Shown here: piece after piece, positions 26,063 to 35,663 of the stretch | Position numbering within the stretch: position 1 is the stretch's first letter | Layout of the letters: the number at the start of each line of letters is the position of its first letter | DNA from: an uncultured Eubacteriales bacterium | GTDB lineage: Bacteria; Bacillota; Clostridia; Monoglobales; Monoglobaceae | DNA length: 64,000 bases | NCBI GenBank assembly: GCA_958352815.1 | Contig: CATWQA010000006.1 | Location: 1-64,000, forward strand | Reading direction: 5' to 3' | The notes under the pieces: model-generated | Told to the model about the DNA's origin: nothing | Databases searched by the model: none | The model's input: the letters and a program-made list of their open reading frames with translations, nothing else | Position numbers and translations under genes: made by a program

Positions 26063-26084
26063 GTAGTTAGTTAAAACTAACTAC
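26063..26084. promoter_or_regulatory. Palindromic operator, copy 2
   Basis: GTAGTTAGTT-AA-AACTAACTAC is a perfect 22-bp palindrome containing the same AGTTAGT/ACTAACT arms as copy 1. TTGACT at 26056-26061 sits just before it, so a promoter overlapped by the operator is possible. The DUF3793 start follows 18 bp later. Confidence 0.7.
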
Positions 26085-26101
26085 AGAGATCGGAGGTTAA
26101 T

Positions 26102-26647
26102 ATGTTTGAGGAGCTTATTGCGTATCACTGCGCTCCCGCGCTGGCGGGAATTAAAACCGCAAATATTGTTGCATGTCAGAAAAAGAAGATTAAAAACGTA
26201 TCCGAAGAAATAGATAGGCTCAACAGTGAAATGAACGCACGAGGAATTTATTTTCATATTTTGAATGAAAGTGAAAAGAGAGCTCTTATAATTGTATACA
26301 GGTACAATATACTGGAGCAATATTTAAAAAGCGATGCAATTTCTTCTTTTCTCAAAGAGTTAGGCTATCCCGATAAATTTTCGGTCAAGTCCTATTTAAA
26401 TCATCTGAAAAAGCGGCTGGAATATGACAGCTTTCCTCATGAAATAGGTGCGTTTCTCGGCTATCCCATACATGACATATATGGGTTTATCAATCGGGAA
26501 CAGTGTTTGTTGGTGGGGGACTGGAAGGTCTATCGTGACGTTGAGCGAGCAAAGGAGCTGTTTAACAGGTACAGCATTTGCAAATGTACTGTTTTAAAGC
26601 GGGTTTCCGAGGGCAGAACCCTGTCTCAGCTTTTCGCAGCGAATTAA
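26102..26647 (+). CDS. DUF3793 family protein
   Basis: The 181-residue protein shows the DUF3793 landmarks: RALIIVYRYNILEQYL (around 60-75), SFPHEIGAFLGYPIHDIYGFI (about 118-138) and CLLVGDWKVYRD. These proteins occur with flavodoxin, haem or iron uptake genes in Clostridia, but no activity is known to me. The start follows CGGAGG, 18 bp after a perfect operator. A terminator follows, closing this small regulated unit. Confidence 0.85.
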   Translation: MFEELIAYHCAPALAGIKTANIVACQKKKIKNVSEEIDRLNSEMNARGIYFHILNESEKRALIIVYRYNILEQYLKSDAISSFLKELGYPDKFSVKSYLNHLKKRLEYDSFPHEIGAFLGYPIHDIYGFINREQCLLVGDWKVYRDVERAKELFNRYSICKCTVLKRVSEGRTLSQLFAAN

Positions 26648-26659
26648 ATTAACAAAATA

Positions 26660-26701
26660 CCATTAGATTTACACCCCGCATAATCTAATGGTAATTTTTT
26701 T
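26660..26701 (+). terminator. Terminator of the DUF3793 unit
   Basis: CCATTAGATT pairs with AATCTAATGG around a 12-base loop, followed by TAATTTTTTT. Confidence 0.85.
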
Positions 26702-26762
26702 GCGCTTTATGCAGCAAGTATAACTAAAAGCAAAAATCGGCGATATACCGCCATAAAAAGTA

Positions 26763-26788
26763 GTGACAAAACCTATACTTTTTGTCAC
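26763..26788. repeat. 26-bp self-palindromic repeat, copy 1
   Basis: GTGACAAAA and TTTTGTCAC flank CCTATACT. The same 26 bases occur in inverted orientation at 26891-26916. Here the stem is extended (AAAGTA/TACTTT) and followed by T5, so copy 1 can also act as a terminator. Confidence 0.75.
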
Positions 26789-26890
26789 TACTTTTTCTAT
26801 GATGATTATTCATAAACCGTTGCTATAATTTTATCATTAAATTAATAAAAAGTCAACAAAAAATTAAAAGTTTTATCGTTTTTCTTGTTT

Positions 26891-26916
26891 GTGACAAAAA
26901 GTATAGGTTTTGTCAC
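26891..26916. repeat. 26-bp self-palindromic repeat, copy 2 (inverted)
   Basis: This is the exact reverse complement of 26763-26788, about 90 bp upstream of the ribosome-binding site of the giant secreted protein. Between the copies is AT-rich sequence with a TATAAT hexamer. It may be a regulator site or leader hairpin for that gene. Confidence 0.7.
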
Positions 26917-27005
26917 AATCCGTGAAACTCACGTAATCACGGGGATTCGGGGAGTTCGCTCAGTTAAAAAATAATTAAAATAAAAATAGGAGGTATATTG
27001 GAGTT

Positions 27006-30000
27006 ATGAAAAGAAGAATTTTTTGTATGATTGTAGCCGTGTCGTTGCTTTTTACGCTTATGCCGACAGCATTTGCCGAAACGATCAACGATGTTGAGCT
27101 AAGTTCCTCATACAATCCGAGGACAACCGCACCGAATACAAACAATGTGTACTACGGAAGCGGAAACGTATTTTATCAAAACGGGTTTTACGGATGGTGT
27201 ACATGGTACGCTTACGGGCGCGCGTATGAGATTTTGGGCTCCCGTCCCAACCTGCCTTCAAGCGCTGCAAGCAAGTGGTTTAACGAATGCAATTCTTATC
27301 CCAAAAGCACAAATTATTATGCGGCAAAGGTAGGAGCGATAGCATGTTATTCTAACCATGTTTCTGTTGTAGAAGCGGTCGGCAGCAACGGAGCGCCTTT
27401 GTATGTATCGGAGGGCGGCTTCCTAAGTAATATACCCAGCGAAACTTGTACGTATTTAACAACATCCGGAATTTCTAATCTTCATTTCCATTACGGCAAA
27501 GACTACGCAAAGGGATTTAAAGGGTACATATACATTCTGGACGGCTCAAGCAGCTCGGGCGGCGCTCAAGCACATACTCATGACTGGGGTTATTATGAAG
27601 ACGCCGCACATCCTCACAGGCGATACCGCAGATGTACATGCGGCGCAAAGGAATATATGGGAACAAACAATCAAAAAGTTAACTGTCAGCAATGTTATCC
27701 CTTGGGAAGTGTTAGCTTTAAAAGGTCGTATGACAAGTTTGCAAAAACCGCGACATTCTACAGAAATAATGTAAGTAACGCCAACACCTATTCAGTGACG
27801 CTGTACAGAGACGGAAGCTATTATAACAGTTTTCAAATGAACAGTACGTCATACACAGTGTCAAATTTAGGAAGCGGTTCATACTACGCAACGCTTACCG
27901 TAATAAACGGGAACACAGGGCAAACAAAGACTGCCACAACGTCATCATTTAAAATAGTGGATTCGTACCCTGTTACCTACAATGCAAACGGCGGCACAAA
28001 TACACCGTCACAGCAGTCAAAAATAAAGGATGAATATTTGACAATCACATCATCCACGCCGACAAGGGCTCACTACATATTTAAGGGCTGGGCTTCAAGC
28101 AAAACAGCGACAGAGCCTCAGTATAAGCCGGGGGACTATTATACAAAAAACACCTCTATAACACTGTATGCCGTATGGGAGCCCGAGATCTATACGGTAA
28201 ACTTTGATCCAAACGGCGGTGACGGAGATGTTACAAGCACAAAAATTACTTACGGAAACACAATGAAAATGCCTAATGACATAACCCGCCAGGGATATTA
28301 CCTAAAGGGCTGGTCGAAGGATCAGAGCTCCCAGAATGCCGAATACAGAATAGGCGAGGATTACGGCTTTGACAAGAGCATGACGCTGTACGCCGTATGG
28401 GGAAAAAGTACATGGCAGGGCGACGTCGCAAGCGGTTTTGCAGGCGGAGACGGAACGGAAGGCAATCCCTATCAGATTTCAAGCGCCGCTGAATTGGCAT
28501 ACTTTGCGAAAAAAGTAAACGAGCAAGCTTCAGCTCCGAAATATGAATATTATATTTTGACGAGCAATATCGGCTTGGGGTTTGACGAATGGACTCCTAT
28601 AGGTGTCTTTGACTATGACACTCAGTATTTTTACGGCTCCTTTGACGGAAACGGATATACAATCTCCGATCTGAGCATGTCCCAGATCAATGCGGGTTAT
28701 GTGGGGCTTTTCGGCTATGCAAAGGACAGCGAGATAAAAAATCTTACCTTTTCAGGCGAGGCGGTAAATATAAATTCCACTTCCACTGATACTGTGATCA
28801 AAATCGGAGAGCTTGTAGGATATGCAAATAACACAAATATAACAAATTGTACGGCTAAATATGTCAACATATCGAATATTGCAGTAGTCTTTGCAAATGT
28901 AGGATGTGTTACGGGGAAATCGAGCGGGGGCAAGATCGTAGGGTGCAATGCGGAGGAGAGCAATATTATAATTAAGACAGTAAGAGGTATCCTAAGGGCA
29001 GGTATTATCTGCGGTATCTCAGCTTCCGATATATCGGACTGCTCCGTAAGCTCAACCTCGGAGCTCTTTGAAACCACAGGAGAAATCGGCAATCTTTATA
29101 TCGGCGGAATCTGCGGCAAACAGACAGGAAATATCGAAAAATGCACGGTAAACGCCGGGAGAATGTCAGCAAATGATATTGATACGAACTACTCCCATAT
29201 CGGAGGACTCGTAGGAGAGCTATCAGGGAAGATGAGTTTATGTACTGCCAAGTTTACAGATAATTCGGTAAAAGAGATAGGCGGAGAAGGCTATCCCGTA
29301 AGTATATCAGTCTCATCAAGAAGATGGTCGTACGTTGGCGGTATTGCGGGATACTTTACTGAGACGGTAAAGATTAAGGATTGTATGTATAACGGTAAAT
29401 CCATTTCTTCAAACTCTAACGGTTACAGTTATGTAGGTGGATTGATAGGGTATGCTTATGCGAGGAAGCCGGAAACAGATGATGGGAGTGATTCTACAAC
29501 AATAAGCCGCTGCTTTGCAAATATTGACGGTATACTACTCGGCAACGGCGCAGAAGGAGCACGTTCCGGCGGAATCATAGGATATGGTTCCGGAACGAAA
29601 TCAGAAGCGAAAAACCTGCTGAGCGTGGCCGACAAAATAAGCAGTAAAGCAACGAGCAGTTCATATAGTGCATACGCAGGGGACATAATTGGGTACAACT
29701 ATAACAACGCCTTTGATTTTAGCACGGTATTCTCCAACAGCAGTCTTACTTTGTCGGCAGTTAATACTGCAAGCTCGGCAAATGCCAAGACGGAGACAAT
29801 CAGCACCCAGCAGACGGACGGTCAGTTAAAGCGCGTTGCAACCCTAAACCGCATATTCGGCCCGGACACATATCAATCTCTTAAATACTTAGAAGAAAAT
29901 CCGGAGGCAGTTTGGGTTATAAAGGACGGGGAGCTGCCTGAGCTTTATTACAATGTTTTGAGGGATATTACCGTTGACAAAATTGAAAACGGCACAATAT

Positions 30001-31007
30001 CGGTTGATAAGCTGCAAGCTGTTGACGGGGAAAGAGTAGCCGTTACAGCGACGCCTGCCGAGGGGTACCAACTTAACAAGATATATGTAAACGGTGAAAT
30101 CACAGGCGACACCTTTGTGGTGAACGGAGACAGCACGGTTTATGCAACTTTTTCGGAAAAAACGCCCGAATATGAAGCAAAAGTTGAAGCAAATGACAAT
30201 GCTGCCGCAGCTCTTATTGACGTGGATTCCGGCGCAGAAGCGTCGTTGGCGTCAGCTGAAGATACAATTTCCGCACAGGACGGCAGTGAAATTCGGGTTG
30301 ACACCGAAGCCGATACCGATTATGCTGTTGAGAACGTATATGTAAACGGGGAAGAGATGACAAGCAAGAGCTTTATAATTACCGAGGACACGGTTGTCAC
30401 TTTAGATGTTGTGGATATCAGCACAAATATCCAGGCGACTACAGGTGATGCAACGTGTATAGGCGATTATTTTGCAACCCTAAGCGGAAGCGTTCAGGAC
30501 GTTGAGGGTGCGGAGCGGTATATGAGATATTGGGAAGAAAATAACCCGGGCACGGTTTATACCACGGAGGTACTGTCGGGCGGCGGAGAGTACAGCGTGG
30601 AGGTGACGGAGCTTATTCCCGGAACGACCTATTGCTATCAAATGTGTGATACGGGAGAGGTTAAATCATTTATTGCACAGGGGCTTGATATTTCAAATCC
30701 TGATGACGTTGAAGATCCCATTGAAACCGAAACGCCCATAGCTGCAACAGTGAATATGTCTCAAACCGCAACAGCGTATACTTTTGAAGTCAAAACAAAG
30801 GACACATATTATAACTGTTATGTCTATGTTGCCATATATGACAAAAGCGGTATATTGCTTTCGGCCGACGTGGTTCCTCTTGAGGTTTCGGACATTACAA
30901 CAGTTACAATGGATAAAAAGGATAATGCAGCGGCGGCAAAGGTGTATATCTGGTCTGACAATTTACAGCCGATTTTGGAAAATGCTACTGAATTTGATTT
31001 ATCGTAA
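27006..31007 (+). CDS. Giant secreted CHAP-domain protein with InlB-type and GLUG-type repeats
   Basis: The 1333-residue product has a signal peptide cleaved near AFA24. A CHAP amidase/peptidase domain covers about 58-175 (WCTWYAYGRAYE, catalytic-type Cys65, and His118 in SNHVSVVEAV), suggesting peptidoglycan cutting. Residues 190-235 contain a CxC/CxxC cluster, then a fibronectin-like part. Two Listeria-Bacteroides repeats lie at about 321-466 (YNANGG...LYAVW, FDPNGG...LYAVW). From 470 to 980 run degenerate GLUG-like repeats (VGGLIGY, IGGLVGE, VGGIAGY). A divergent InlB B-repeat lies near 1000-1070 and beta-sandwich regions reach the end. No sortase motif is seen. The start follows AGGAGG. 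Confidence 0.85.
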   Translation: MKRRIFCMIVAVSLLFTLMPTAFAETINDVELSSSYNPRTTAPNTNNVYYGSGNVFYQNGFYGWCTWYAYGRAYEILGSRPNLPSSAASKWFNECNSYPKSTNYYAAKVGAIACYSNHVSVVEAVGSNGAPLYVSEGGFLSNIPSETCTYLTTSGISNLHFHYGKDYAKGFKGYIYILDGSSSSGGAQAHTHDWGYYEDAAHPHRRYRRCTCGAKEYMGTNNQKVNCQQCYPLGSVSFKRSYDKFAKTATFYRNNVSNANTYSVTLYRDGSYYNSFQMNSTSYTVSNLGSGSYYATLTVINGNTGQTKTATTSSFKIVDSYPVTYNANGGTNTPSQQSKIKDEYLTITSSTPTRAHYIFKGWASSKTATEPQYKPGDYYTKNTSITLYAVWEPEIYTVNFDPNGGDGDVTSTKITYGNTMKMPNDITRQGYYLKGWSKDQSSQNAEYRIGEDYGFDKSMTLYAVWGKSTWQGDVASGFAGGDGTEGNPYQISSAAELAYFAKKVNEQASAPKYEYYILTSNIGLGFDEWTPIGVFDYDTQYFYGSFDGNGYTISDLSMSQINAGYVGLFGYAKDSEIKNLTFSGEAVNINSTSTDTVIKIGELVGYANNTNITNCTAKYVNISNIAVVFANVGCVTGKSSGGKIVGCNAEESNIIIKTVRGILRAGIICGISASDISDCSVSSTSELFETTGEIGNLYIGGICGKQTGNIEKCTVNAGRMSANDIDTNYSHIGGLVGELSGKMSLCTAKFTDNSVKEIGGEGYPVSISVSSRRWSYVGGIAGYFTETVKIKDCMYNGKSISSNSNGYSYVGGLIGYAYARKPETDDGSDSTTISRCFANIDGILLGNGAEGARSGGIIGYGSGTKSEAKNLLSVADKISSKATSSSYSAYAGDIIGYNYNNAFDFSTVFSNSSLTLSAVNTASSANAKTETISTQQTDGQLKRVATLNRIFGPDTYQSLKYLEENPEAVWVIKDGELPELYYNVLRDITVDKIENGTISVDKLQAVDGERVAVTATPAEGYQLNKIYVNGEITGDTFVVNGDSTVYATFSEKTPEYEAKVEANDNAAAALIDVDSGAEASLASAEDTISAQDGSEIRVDTEADTDYAVENVYVNGEEMTSKSFIITEDTVVTLDVVDISTNIQATTGDATCIGDYFATLSGSVQDVEGAERYMRYWEENNPGTVYTTEVLSGGGEYSVEVTELIPGTTYCYQMCDTGEVKSFIAQGLDISNPDDVEDPIETETPIAATVNMSQTATAYTFEVKTKDTYYNCYVYVAIYDKSGILLSADVVPLEVSDITTVTMDKKDNAAAAKVYIWSDNLQPILENATEFDLS

Positions 31008-31064
31008 TTCTGAGCAAAGGCGAAGTGTTAGAAAGGTATGACGCAAACCCGATAGCTGCGTAAA

Positions 31065-31094
31065 AAATGAGGCTGCCGTGGGGCAGCCTCATTT
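31065..31094. terminator. Bidirectional terminator between the CHAP gene and gpmI
   Basis: AAATGAGGCTGCC pairs with GGCAGCCTCATTT around a 4-base loop between convergent genes. A-rich and T-rich flanks allow function on both strands. Confidence 0.85.
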
Positions 31095-31106
31095 GATTAT
31101 GTTATT

Positions 31107-32636
31107 CTATTTTACAAGCAGGGACTCGCCTGTCATTTCCTCAGGCTTCTCTATTCCCATCATATCAAGAAGGGTCGGGGTCAGGTCTGCAAGCCTGCCC
31201 TCTTTCAGATTAACGTCACTGCGGCCTATAAGAATAAGGGGTACAACGTTAGTGGTGTGAGCAGTGAATGCCTCTCCTGTTTCATAGTCCACCATCTGGT
31301 CTGCGTTGCCGTGGTCGGCGGTGATAAGCGCTTCGCCGCCCATCTCGTTCAGAGCGTCCACAACCCTGCCTACGCAGATGTCTACAGTCTCAACAGCCTT
31401 AACAGCCGCATCGAACACTCCCGTGTGACCAACCATGTCGCAATTGGCAAAGTTCAGGATTATGCAGTCATACTTACCGCTCTTTATACGCTTAACAACC
31501 TCGTCCGTCACCTCATAGGCGCTCATTTCGGGCTGCAAATCATATGTGGCAACCTTGGGAGAGTTTATCAGCGCCCTGTCCTCGTTCTCATAGGGAGCCT
31601 CAACGCCGCCGTTAAAGAAGAATGTAACGTGGGCGTACTTCTCTGTTTCCGCAATTCTAAGCTGTGTCTTGCCCAGCTTGCTCATATACTCGCCAAAGGT
31701 ATTGGTAAGGCTCTCCGGCTTGAATGCCACGTTTACGTTGGGCATTGTTGCGTCATACTGGGTCATGGTTACAAAATATGTGGGGAAGAACTCTCTTTCA
31801 AAGCCGCTGAAGTCAGGGTCAACAATAGTTCTTGTAATCTCTCTCGCTCTGTCGGGGCGGAAGTTGAAGAACACAACCGAGTCATTCTCCTTAATTCTGC
31901 CGACAGGCTCCCCGTCCTTACAAATCACCGAGGGAACCACAAACTCATCTGTAACTTCTTCGTTGTAGCTCTCCTCGATGGCTGTTACAGCACTGTCATA
32001 GGTCTTGCCGACGCCCTTTACCATTGCGTCATACGCCTTGGAAACTCTTTCCCAACGGTTGTCTCTGTCCATTGCGTAATATCTGCCGCTTATGGTGGCA
32101 ATGTCGCCTACGCCCAGCTCACGCTCCTTTGCTACGAGTTCCTTAATATACTGCTCTGCCGAGGAGGGGGGCACGTCTCTTCCGTCCAGAAAACCGTGCA
32201 CATGAACATCTGAAACACCGTTCTTTTTAGCCAGCTCCAAAAGGCCGTAAAGATGCTCCTGGTGGCTGTGCACTCCGCCGGGAGACAGCAGACCCAAAAG
32301 GTGCATAGCTGAACCGTGCTTCTTGCAGTTTTCGATTGCGCCCTTGAGAGCCTCGTTCTCAAAGAACGAACCGTCCCCTATAGCCTTGGTTATACGGGTG
32401 AGCTCCTGATACACAACTCGCCCCGCTCCGATGTTCGTGTGTCCTACCTCAGAGTTGCCCATTTGACCGTCGGGGAGGCCTACGTCCATGCCCGAAGCGT
32501 GAACAATTGTGTTGGGGCACTCTGCCATATATTTATCCAAATTCGGGGTGTTAGCCGAATATATTGCGTTACCCTCATGACGGTTGTTCTTTCCGAAGCC
32601 GTCCATAATGATAAGCGCATATGGTTTCTTGCTCAT
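31107..32636 (-). CDS. gpmI: 2,3-bisphosphoglycerate-independent phosphoglycerate mutase
   Basis: GpmI interconverts 3- and 2-phosphoglycerate in glycolysis using two Mn ions. From the ATG at 32636 (MSKKPYALIIMDGFG) the protein is 509 residues, the family length. Asp12 and the phosphoserine Ser62 in MGNSEVGH are visible, as are DGRDVPP and ITADHGNADQM. An upstream in-frame ATG at 32678 would add 14 atypical residues. It is last of pgk-tpiA-gpmI, a common Firmicutes glycolytic operon. A gap gene is not next to it here. Confidence 0.96.
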   Translation of the reverse strand: MSKKPYALIIMDGFGKNNRHEGNAIYSANTPNLDKYMAECPNTIVHASGMDVGLPDGQMGNSEVGHTNIGAGRVVYQELTRITKAIGDGSFFENEALKGAIENCKKHGSAMHLLGLLSPGGVHSHQEHLYGLLELAKKNGVSDVHVHGFLDGRDVPPSSAEQYIKELVAKERELGVGDIATISGRYYAMDRDNRWERVSKAYDAMVKGVGKTYDSAVTAIEESYNEEVTDEFVVPSVICKDGEPVGRIKENDSVVFFNFRPDRAREITRTIVDPDFSGFEREFFPTYFVTMTQYDATMPNVNVAFKPESLTNTFGEYMSKLGKTQLRIAETEKYAHVTFFFNGGVEAPYENEDRALINSPKVATYDLQPEMSAYEVTDEVVKRIKSGKYDCIILNFANCDMVGHTGVFDAAVKAVETVDICVGRVVDALNEMGGEALITADHGNADQMVDYETGEAFTAHTTNVVPLILIGRSDVNLKEGRLADLTPTLLDMMGIEKPEEMTGESLLVK

Positions 32637-32714
32637 ATTTGTTTCATAGCCTTTCTGCCCACAGTTAGTTAAATACATCTTGTCCTATGGTGGGCTCATA
32701 GGACAGCGCCGAGA

Positions 32715-33467
32715 TTATTCGGCAGCCTTCACGATAACCGCAAAATCATCGGGCTTAAGGCTTGCTCCGCCGATGAGTCCGCCGTCAATGTTAGGCTTTG
32801 AAAGAAGCTCTGCCGCGTTACCTGCGTTCATGCTTCCGCCGTACTGTATTCTGATTTTCTCGGCGGTATCCTCTCCGTACAGCTCGGCAACGGTGTTTCT
32901 GATAATTCCGCAAACCTCGTCTGCCTGGTCGGCGGTTGCGGTTTTGCCCGTTCCGATTGCCCAGACAGGCTCATATGCAATAATCACCTTTTCCGCATCG
33001 CTCTTTTCTATTCCCAAAAGCGCCAGCTTTGTCTGGCGGCATACGGTTTCGCTCATAATACCGTTTTCACGCTCGGTCAGGCTCTCGCCCACGCAAACAA
33101 TAGGAATAAGCCCGCCTGCCAGAGCCGCCTTTGTTCTGCTGTTGACGGTCTCGTCTGTCTCGCCGAAATACTGACGTCTCTCGCTGTGACCGATTATAAC
33201 ATACTTAACGCCTGCGTCTGTGAGCATAGAGGCGGAAAGCTCGCCCGTATAAGCGCCGCTATCCTTAAAGTGAACGTTCTGCGCGCCTACCTCCACGTTA
33301 GAGCCCGCCGTTTTGGAGATCACGCCGGGAATACAAATCGCCGTGGGGCAAACCACCACGTCACAGCACGCGCCGGCTGTTTTCTCAACTATGGCCTCCG
33401 CCAGCGCCGCCGCCTCAGAGGGCGTTTTGTTCATCTTCCAGTTGCCGGCGATAATTTTCTTTCTCAT
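32715..33467 (-). CDS. tpiA: Triosephosphate isomerase
   Basis: TpiA interconverts dihydroxyacetone phosphate and glyceraldehyde 3-phosphate. The 250-residue TIM barrel has Lys11 (AGNWKMNKT), His93 (IGHSERR) and Glu165 ([11 protein letters not shown]). ATG 33467 has AGGAG eight bases upstream; GTG 33476 is less likely. It begins 12 bp after pgk, so the two are tightly co-transcribed. Confidence 0.97.
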   Translation of the reverse strand: MRKKIIAGNWKMNKTPSEAAALAEAIVEKTAGACCDVVVCPTAICIPGVISKTAGSNVEVGAQNVHFKDSGAYTGELSASMLTDAGVKYVIIGHSERRQYFGETDETVNSRTKAALAGGLIPIVCVGESLTERENGIMSETVCRQTKLALLGIEKSDAEKVIIAYEPVWAIGTGKTATADQADEVCGIIRNTVAELYGEDTAEKIRIQYGGSMNAGNAAELLSKPNIDGGLIGGASLKPDDFAVIVKAAE

Positions 33468-33479
33468 GAATTTCACTCC

Positions 33480-34682
33480 TTATTTATCATCAAGAGCAGC
33501 GCAGCCGGGAAGAATTTTACCCTCCAGCAGTTCCATTGAAGCGCCGCCGCCTGTTGAAATGTGGCTCATCTTATCGCCGAAGCCAAGATTGTTGATAGCA
33601 GCTGCGCTGTCGCCGCCGCCTATGATTGTTGTAGCGTCTGTGTCTGCCAGAGCCTGAGCCACGGCAACCGTACCCTTAGCCAAAATCGGGTTCTCGGACA
33701 CGCCCATAGGTCCGTTCCAGATAACGGTCTTTGCTGTCTTAACGGTTTCCGCAAAGAGCGCTCTTGTCTCCTCGCCTATGTCAAGACCCATCTTGTTTGC
33801 GGGGATAGCGTCTGACTTAACTGTCTCAACAGGGATTTCCGCATCGATGGGATTGGGGAACTCGTCTGTAACGACCGTGTCAACGGGGAGCAGCAAAGTC
33901 TTGTTGAGCTTTTCAGCCTTTTCAATCATTTCCTTGCAGTAGTCAATCTTATCCTCATCAACCAGTGATGTTCCAACCTCACAGCCCTTTGCTTTGAGGA
34001 ATGTGTACGCCATACCTCCGCCGATAATGAGAGTATCGCACTTTTCCAGGAGGTTTGAAATAACGTTCAGCTTATCCGAAACCTTTGCGCCGCCCAGAAT
34101 AGCAACCAGAGGTCTTTCGGGGCTGTCAACAGCCTTGCCCAGGAAGTCCAGCTCCTTGCCCAGCAGGTAGCCTGAAACATTGGGGCTTAAGAACTCTGTC
34201 ACGCCTACAGTTGAGCAGTGAGCCCTGTGCGCGCTGCCGAAGGCATCGTTTACAAACACCTCTGCCAGAGAAGCGAGCTCCTCACTGAAGTTCTTTTCGT
34301 TCTTAGTTTCTTCGGGTCTGAATCTTGTGTTTTGGAGAAGAACAACATCTCCGTCATTCATTGCGGCAACGGCAGCCTTTGCGTTCTCACCCACAACGTT
34401 GTCATCGTCGGCAAACACAACCTCTTTTCCCAGCTTCTCCGAAAGTCTCTTTGCAACGGGAGCCAGCGATAGGCTTTCAACAACCTGCCCCTTGGGCTTG
34501 CCCATGTGTGAGCAGAGAATAACCTTTGCGCCGTCGTCAACCAGCTTCTGTATTGTGGGCATAGCGCCGTTTATTCTGGTCTCGTCCGTAATCTCGCCGT
34601 CCTTAATGGGAACATTAAAGTCACAGCGAACCAGAACTTTCTTACCCTTTACCTGAATGTCGTCAATAGTTTTCTTATTCAT
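33480..34682 (-). CDS. pgk: Phosphoglycerate kinase
   Basis: Pgk transfers phosphate from 1,3-bisphosphoglycerate to ADP. The 400-residue protein has [14 protein letters not shown] (about 15-28), [23 protein letters not shown] and the C-terminal [13 protein letters not shown] and [13 protein letters not shown] motifs. The start follows GGAGG. It is the first gene of the glycolytic operon, with a promoter at 34756-34784. Confidence 0.97.
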   Translation of the reverse strand: MNKKTIDDIQVKGKKVLVRCDFNVPIKDGEITDETRINGAMPTIQKLVDDGAKVILCSHMGKPKGQVVESLSLAPVAKRLSEKLGKEVVFADDDNVVGENAKAAVAAMNDGDVVLLQNTRFRPEETKNEKNFSEELASLAEVFVNDAFGSAHRAHCSTVGVTEFLSPNVSGYLLGKELDFLGKAVDSPERPLVAILGGAKVSDKLNVISNLLEKCDTLIIGGGMAYTFLKAKGCEVGTSLVDEDKIDYCKEMIEKAEKLNKTLLLPVDTVVTDEFPNPIDAEIPVETVKSDAIPANKMGLDIGEETRALFAETVKTAKTVIWNGPMGVSENPILAKGTVAVAQALADTDATTIIGGGDSAAAINNLGFGDKMSHISTGGGASMELLEGKILPGCAALDDK

Positions 34683-34755
34683 CGAGATACCTCCAAAAAT
34701 ATAAAATAATAATTTTTAACATAACAAATTTGGGGCATAATATGCCTGCTATGTA

Positions 34756-34784
34756 ATTTTACCCTATACATGAAAATTTATCAA
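34756..34784 (-). promoter_or_regulatory. Promoter of pgk-tpiA-gpmI
   Basis: On the minus strand TTGATA (34779-34784), 17 bp and TAAAAT (34756-34761), about 74 bp before the pgk start. Confidence 0.7.
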
Positions 34785-34884
34785 GTGTTTTTTTCAAAAA
34801 ATCATATCAAATTTACGTAAACCCTCACCGCATATTTTGTGAATTATTTAACAATCCTTTTTGGCGCAAACAGGCTTTTACTCC

Positions 34885-34913
34885 TTGACATGAACTCAAA
34901 ATTAAAGTATAAT
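34885..34913 (+). promoter_or_regulatory. Promoter of the PP2C-FHA operon
   Basis: TTGACA (34885-34890), 17 bp and TATAAT (34908-34913), a full-consensus sigma-A promoter 28 bp before the start codon. Confidence 0.88.
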
Positions 34914-34941
34914 ATTCCTATATGTGTAAGGAGAATGATTT

Positions 34942-35649
34942 ATGGATATTTCATCATCCCGCAACGCCGGGAAGGTTGACGTAAACCGTGATTATCTCGG
35001 AATGCTTGAAGACGGCGGCTGCGGCTGCTTTGCGGTATGCGACGGTTCTCCCGGTTCTGCGGGAACGGATGAGGGTTCAAGCATCGTTATTGACTCAATG
35101 ATGACGGACTTTAAGAACACCTCGGATGTGACGCGAGAGACTATTTTGGAATACTTCAAAAATGCGGACGAGAAGCTTTGGGATTTGACCCGCAGCAATG
35201 GGGATAAGGAGTACAGAGCCTCTGCCGCTCTGGTGCTCACTGACGGGAACTATCTTATTTGCGGACATTTGGGTAACTGCCGCATGTACTATTTGAGCGA
35301 GAACTATTTGCAGTACATCACCCCGGATCACTCTCTTGCGTACCTGGCTCACAGTCAGGGCAAGTTCCGTTTTCCCGGGATCAGAAAAAGCGAGGACAGG
35401 CGAAAGCTGACGGCATATCTGGGTGCGGATCCCATGTGCGAGGCGGAGACGATCACTCCCATAGTTCTGCGGAAGGGCGATGGGGTTCTGCTCTGCACGG
35501 ACGGGTTCTGGGAGGGCATTACCGAACGGCAGGTGGAGAGAACTCTGAAGCGTTCAAAATCCTCCTCCGAATGGCTGAGAAAAATGCTTAAAATAATCAG
35601 GAAGAACCCGCCTGAAGATAGCTACAGCGCTATTACAATTATATTTTAA
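34942..35649 (+). CDS. PP2C-like protein Ser/Thr phosphatase
   Basis: The 235-residue protein has the PPM/PP2C fold landmarks: VNRDYLG near 18, the metal Asp in FAVCDGSPGS (usually DGMGG), SAALVLTDGNYLICGHLGNCRMYY, the metal motif LLCTDGFWEGIT, and a final DSYSAITIIF where most members have DN. The core metal Asp residues remain, so activity is plausible, though two motifs are atypical. It is co-transcribed with an FHA protein, so it probably works in phospho-signalling. No partner kinase lies nearby. Confidence 0.85.
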   Translation: MDISSSRNAGKVDVNRDYLGMLEDGGCGCFAVCDGSPGSAGTDEGSSIVIDSMMTDFKNTSDVTRETILEYFKNADEKLWDLTRSNGDKEYRASAALVLTDGNYLICGHLGNCRMYYLSENYLQYITPDHSLAYLAHSQGKFRFPGIRKSEDRRKLTAYLGADPMCEAETITPIVLRKGDGVLLCTDGFWEGITERQVERTLKRSKSSSEWLRKMLKIIRKNPPEDSYSAITIIF

Positions 35650-35663
35650 AGGAGATTACCGGC

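Noticed and set aside
26648..27005. Riboswitch (for example cyclic di-nucleotide class) before the CHAP gene
   Set aside because: The structures seen are simple symmetrical palindromes without the conserved core bases of classes I know.
31257..32213. A 318-codon open frame antisense to gpmI
   Set aside because: It lies wholly inside a well-supported glycolytic gene, has no ribosome-binding site and no recognisable protein family; it follows from the codon bias of gpmI.
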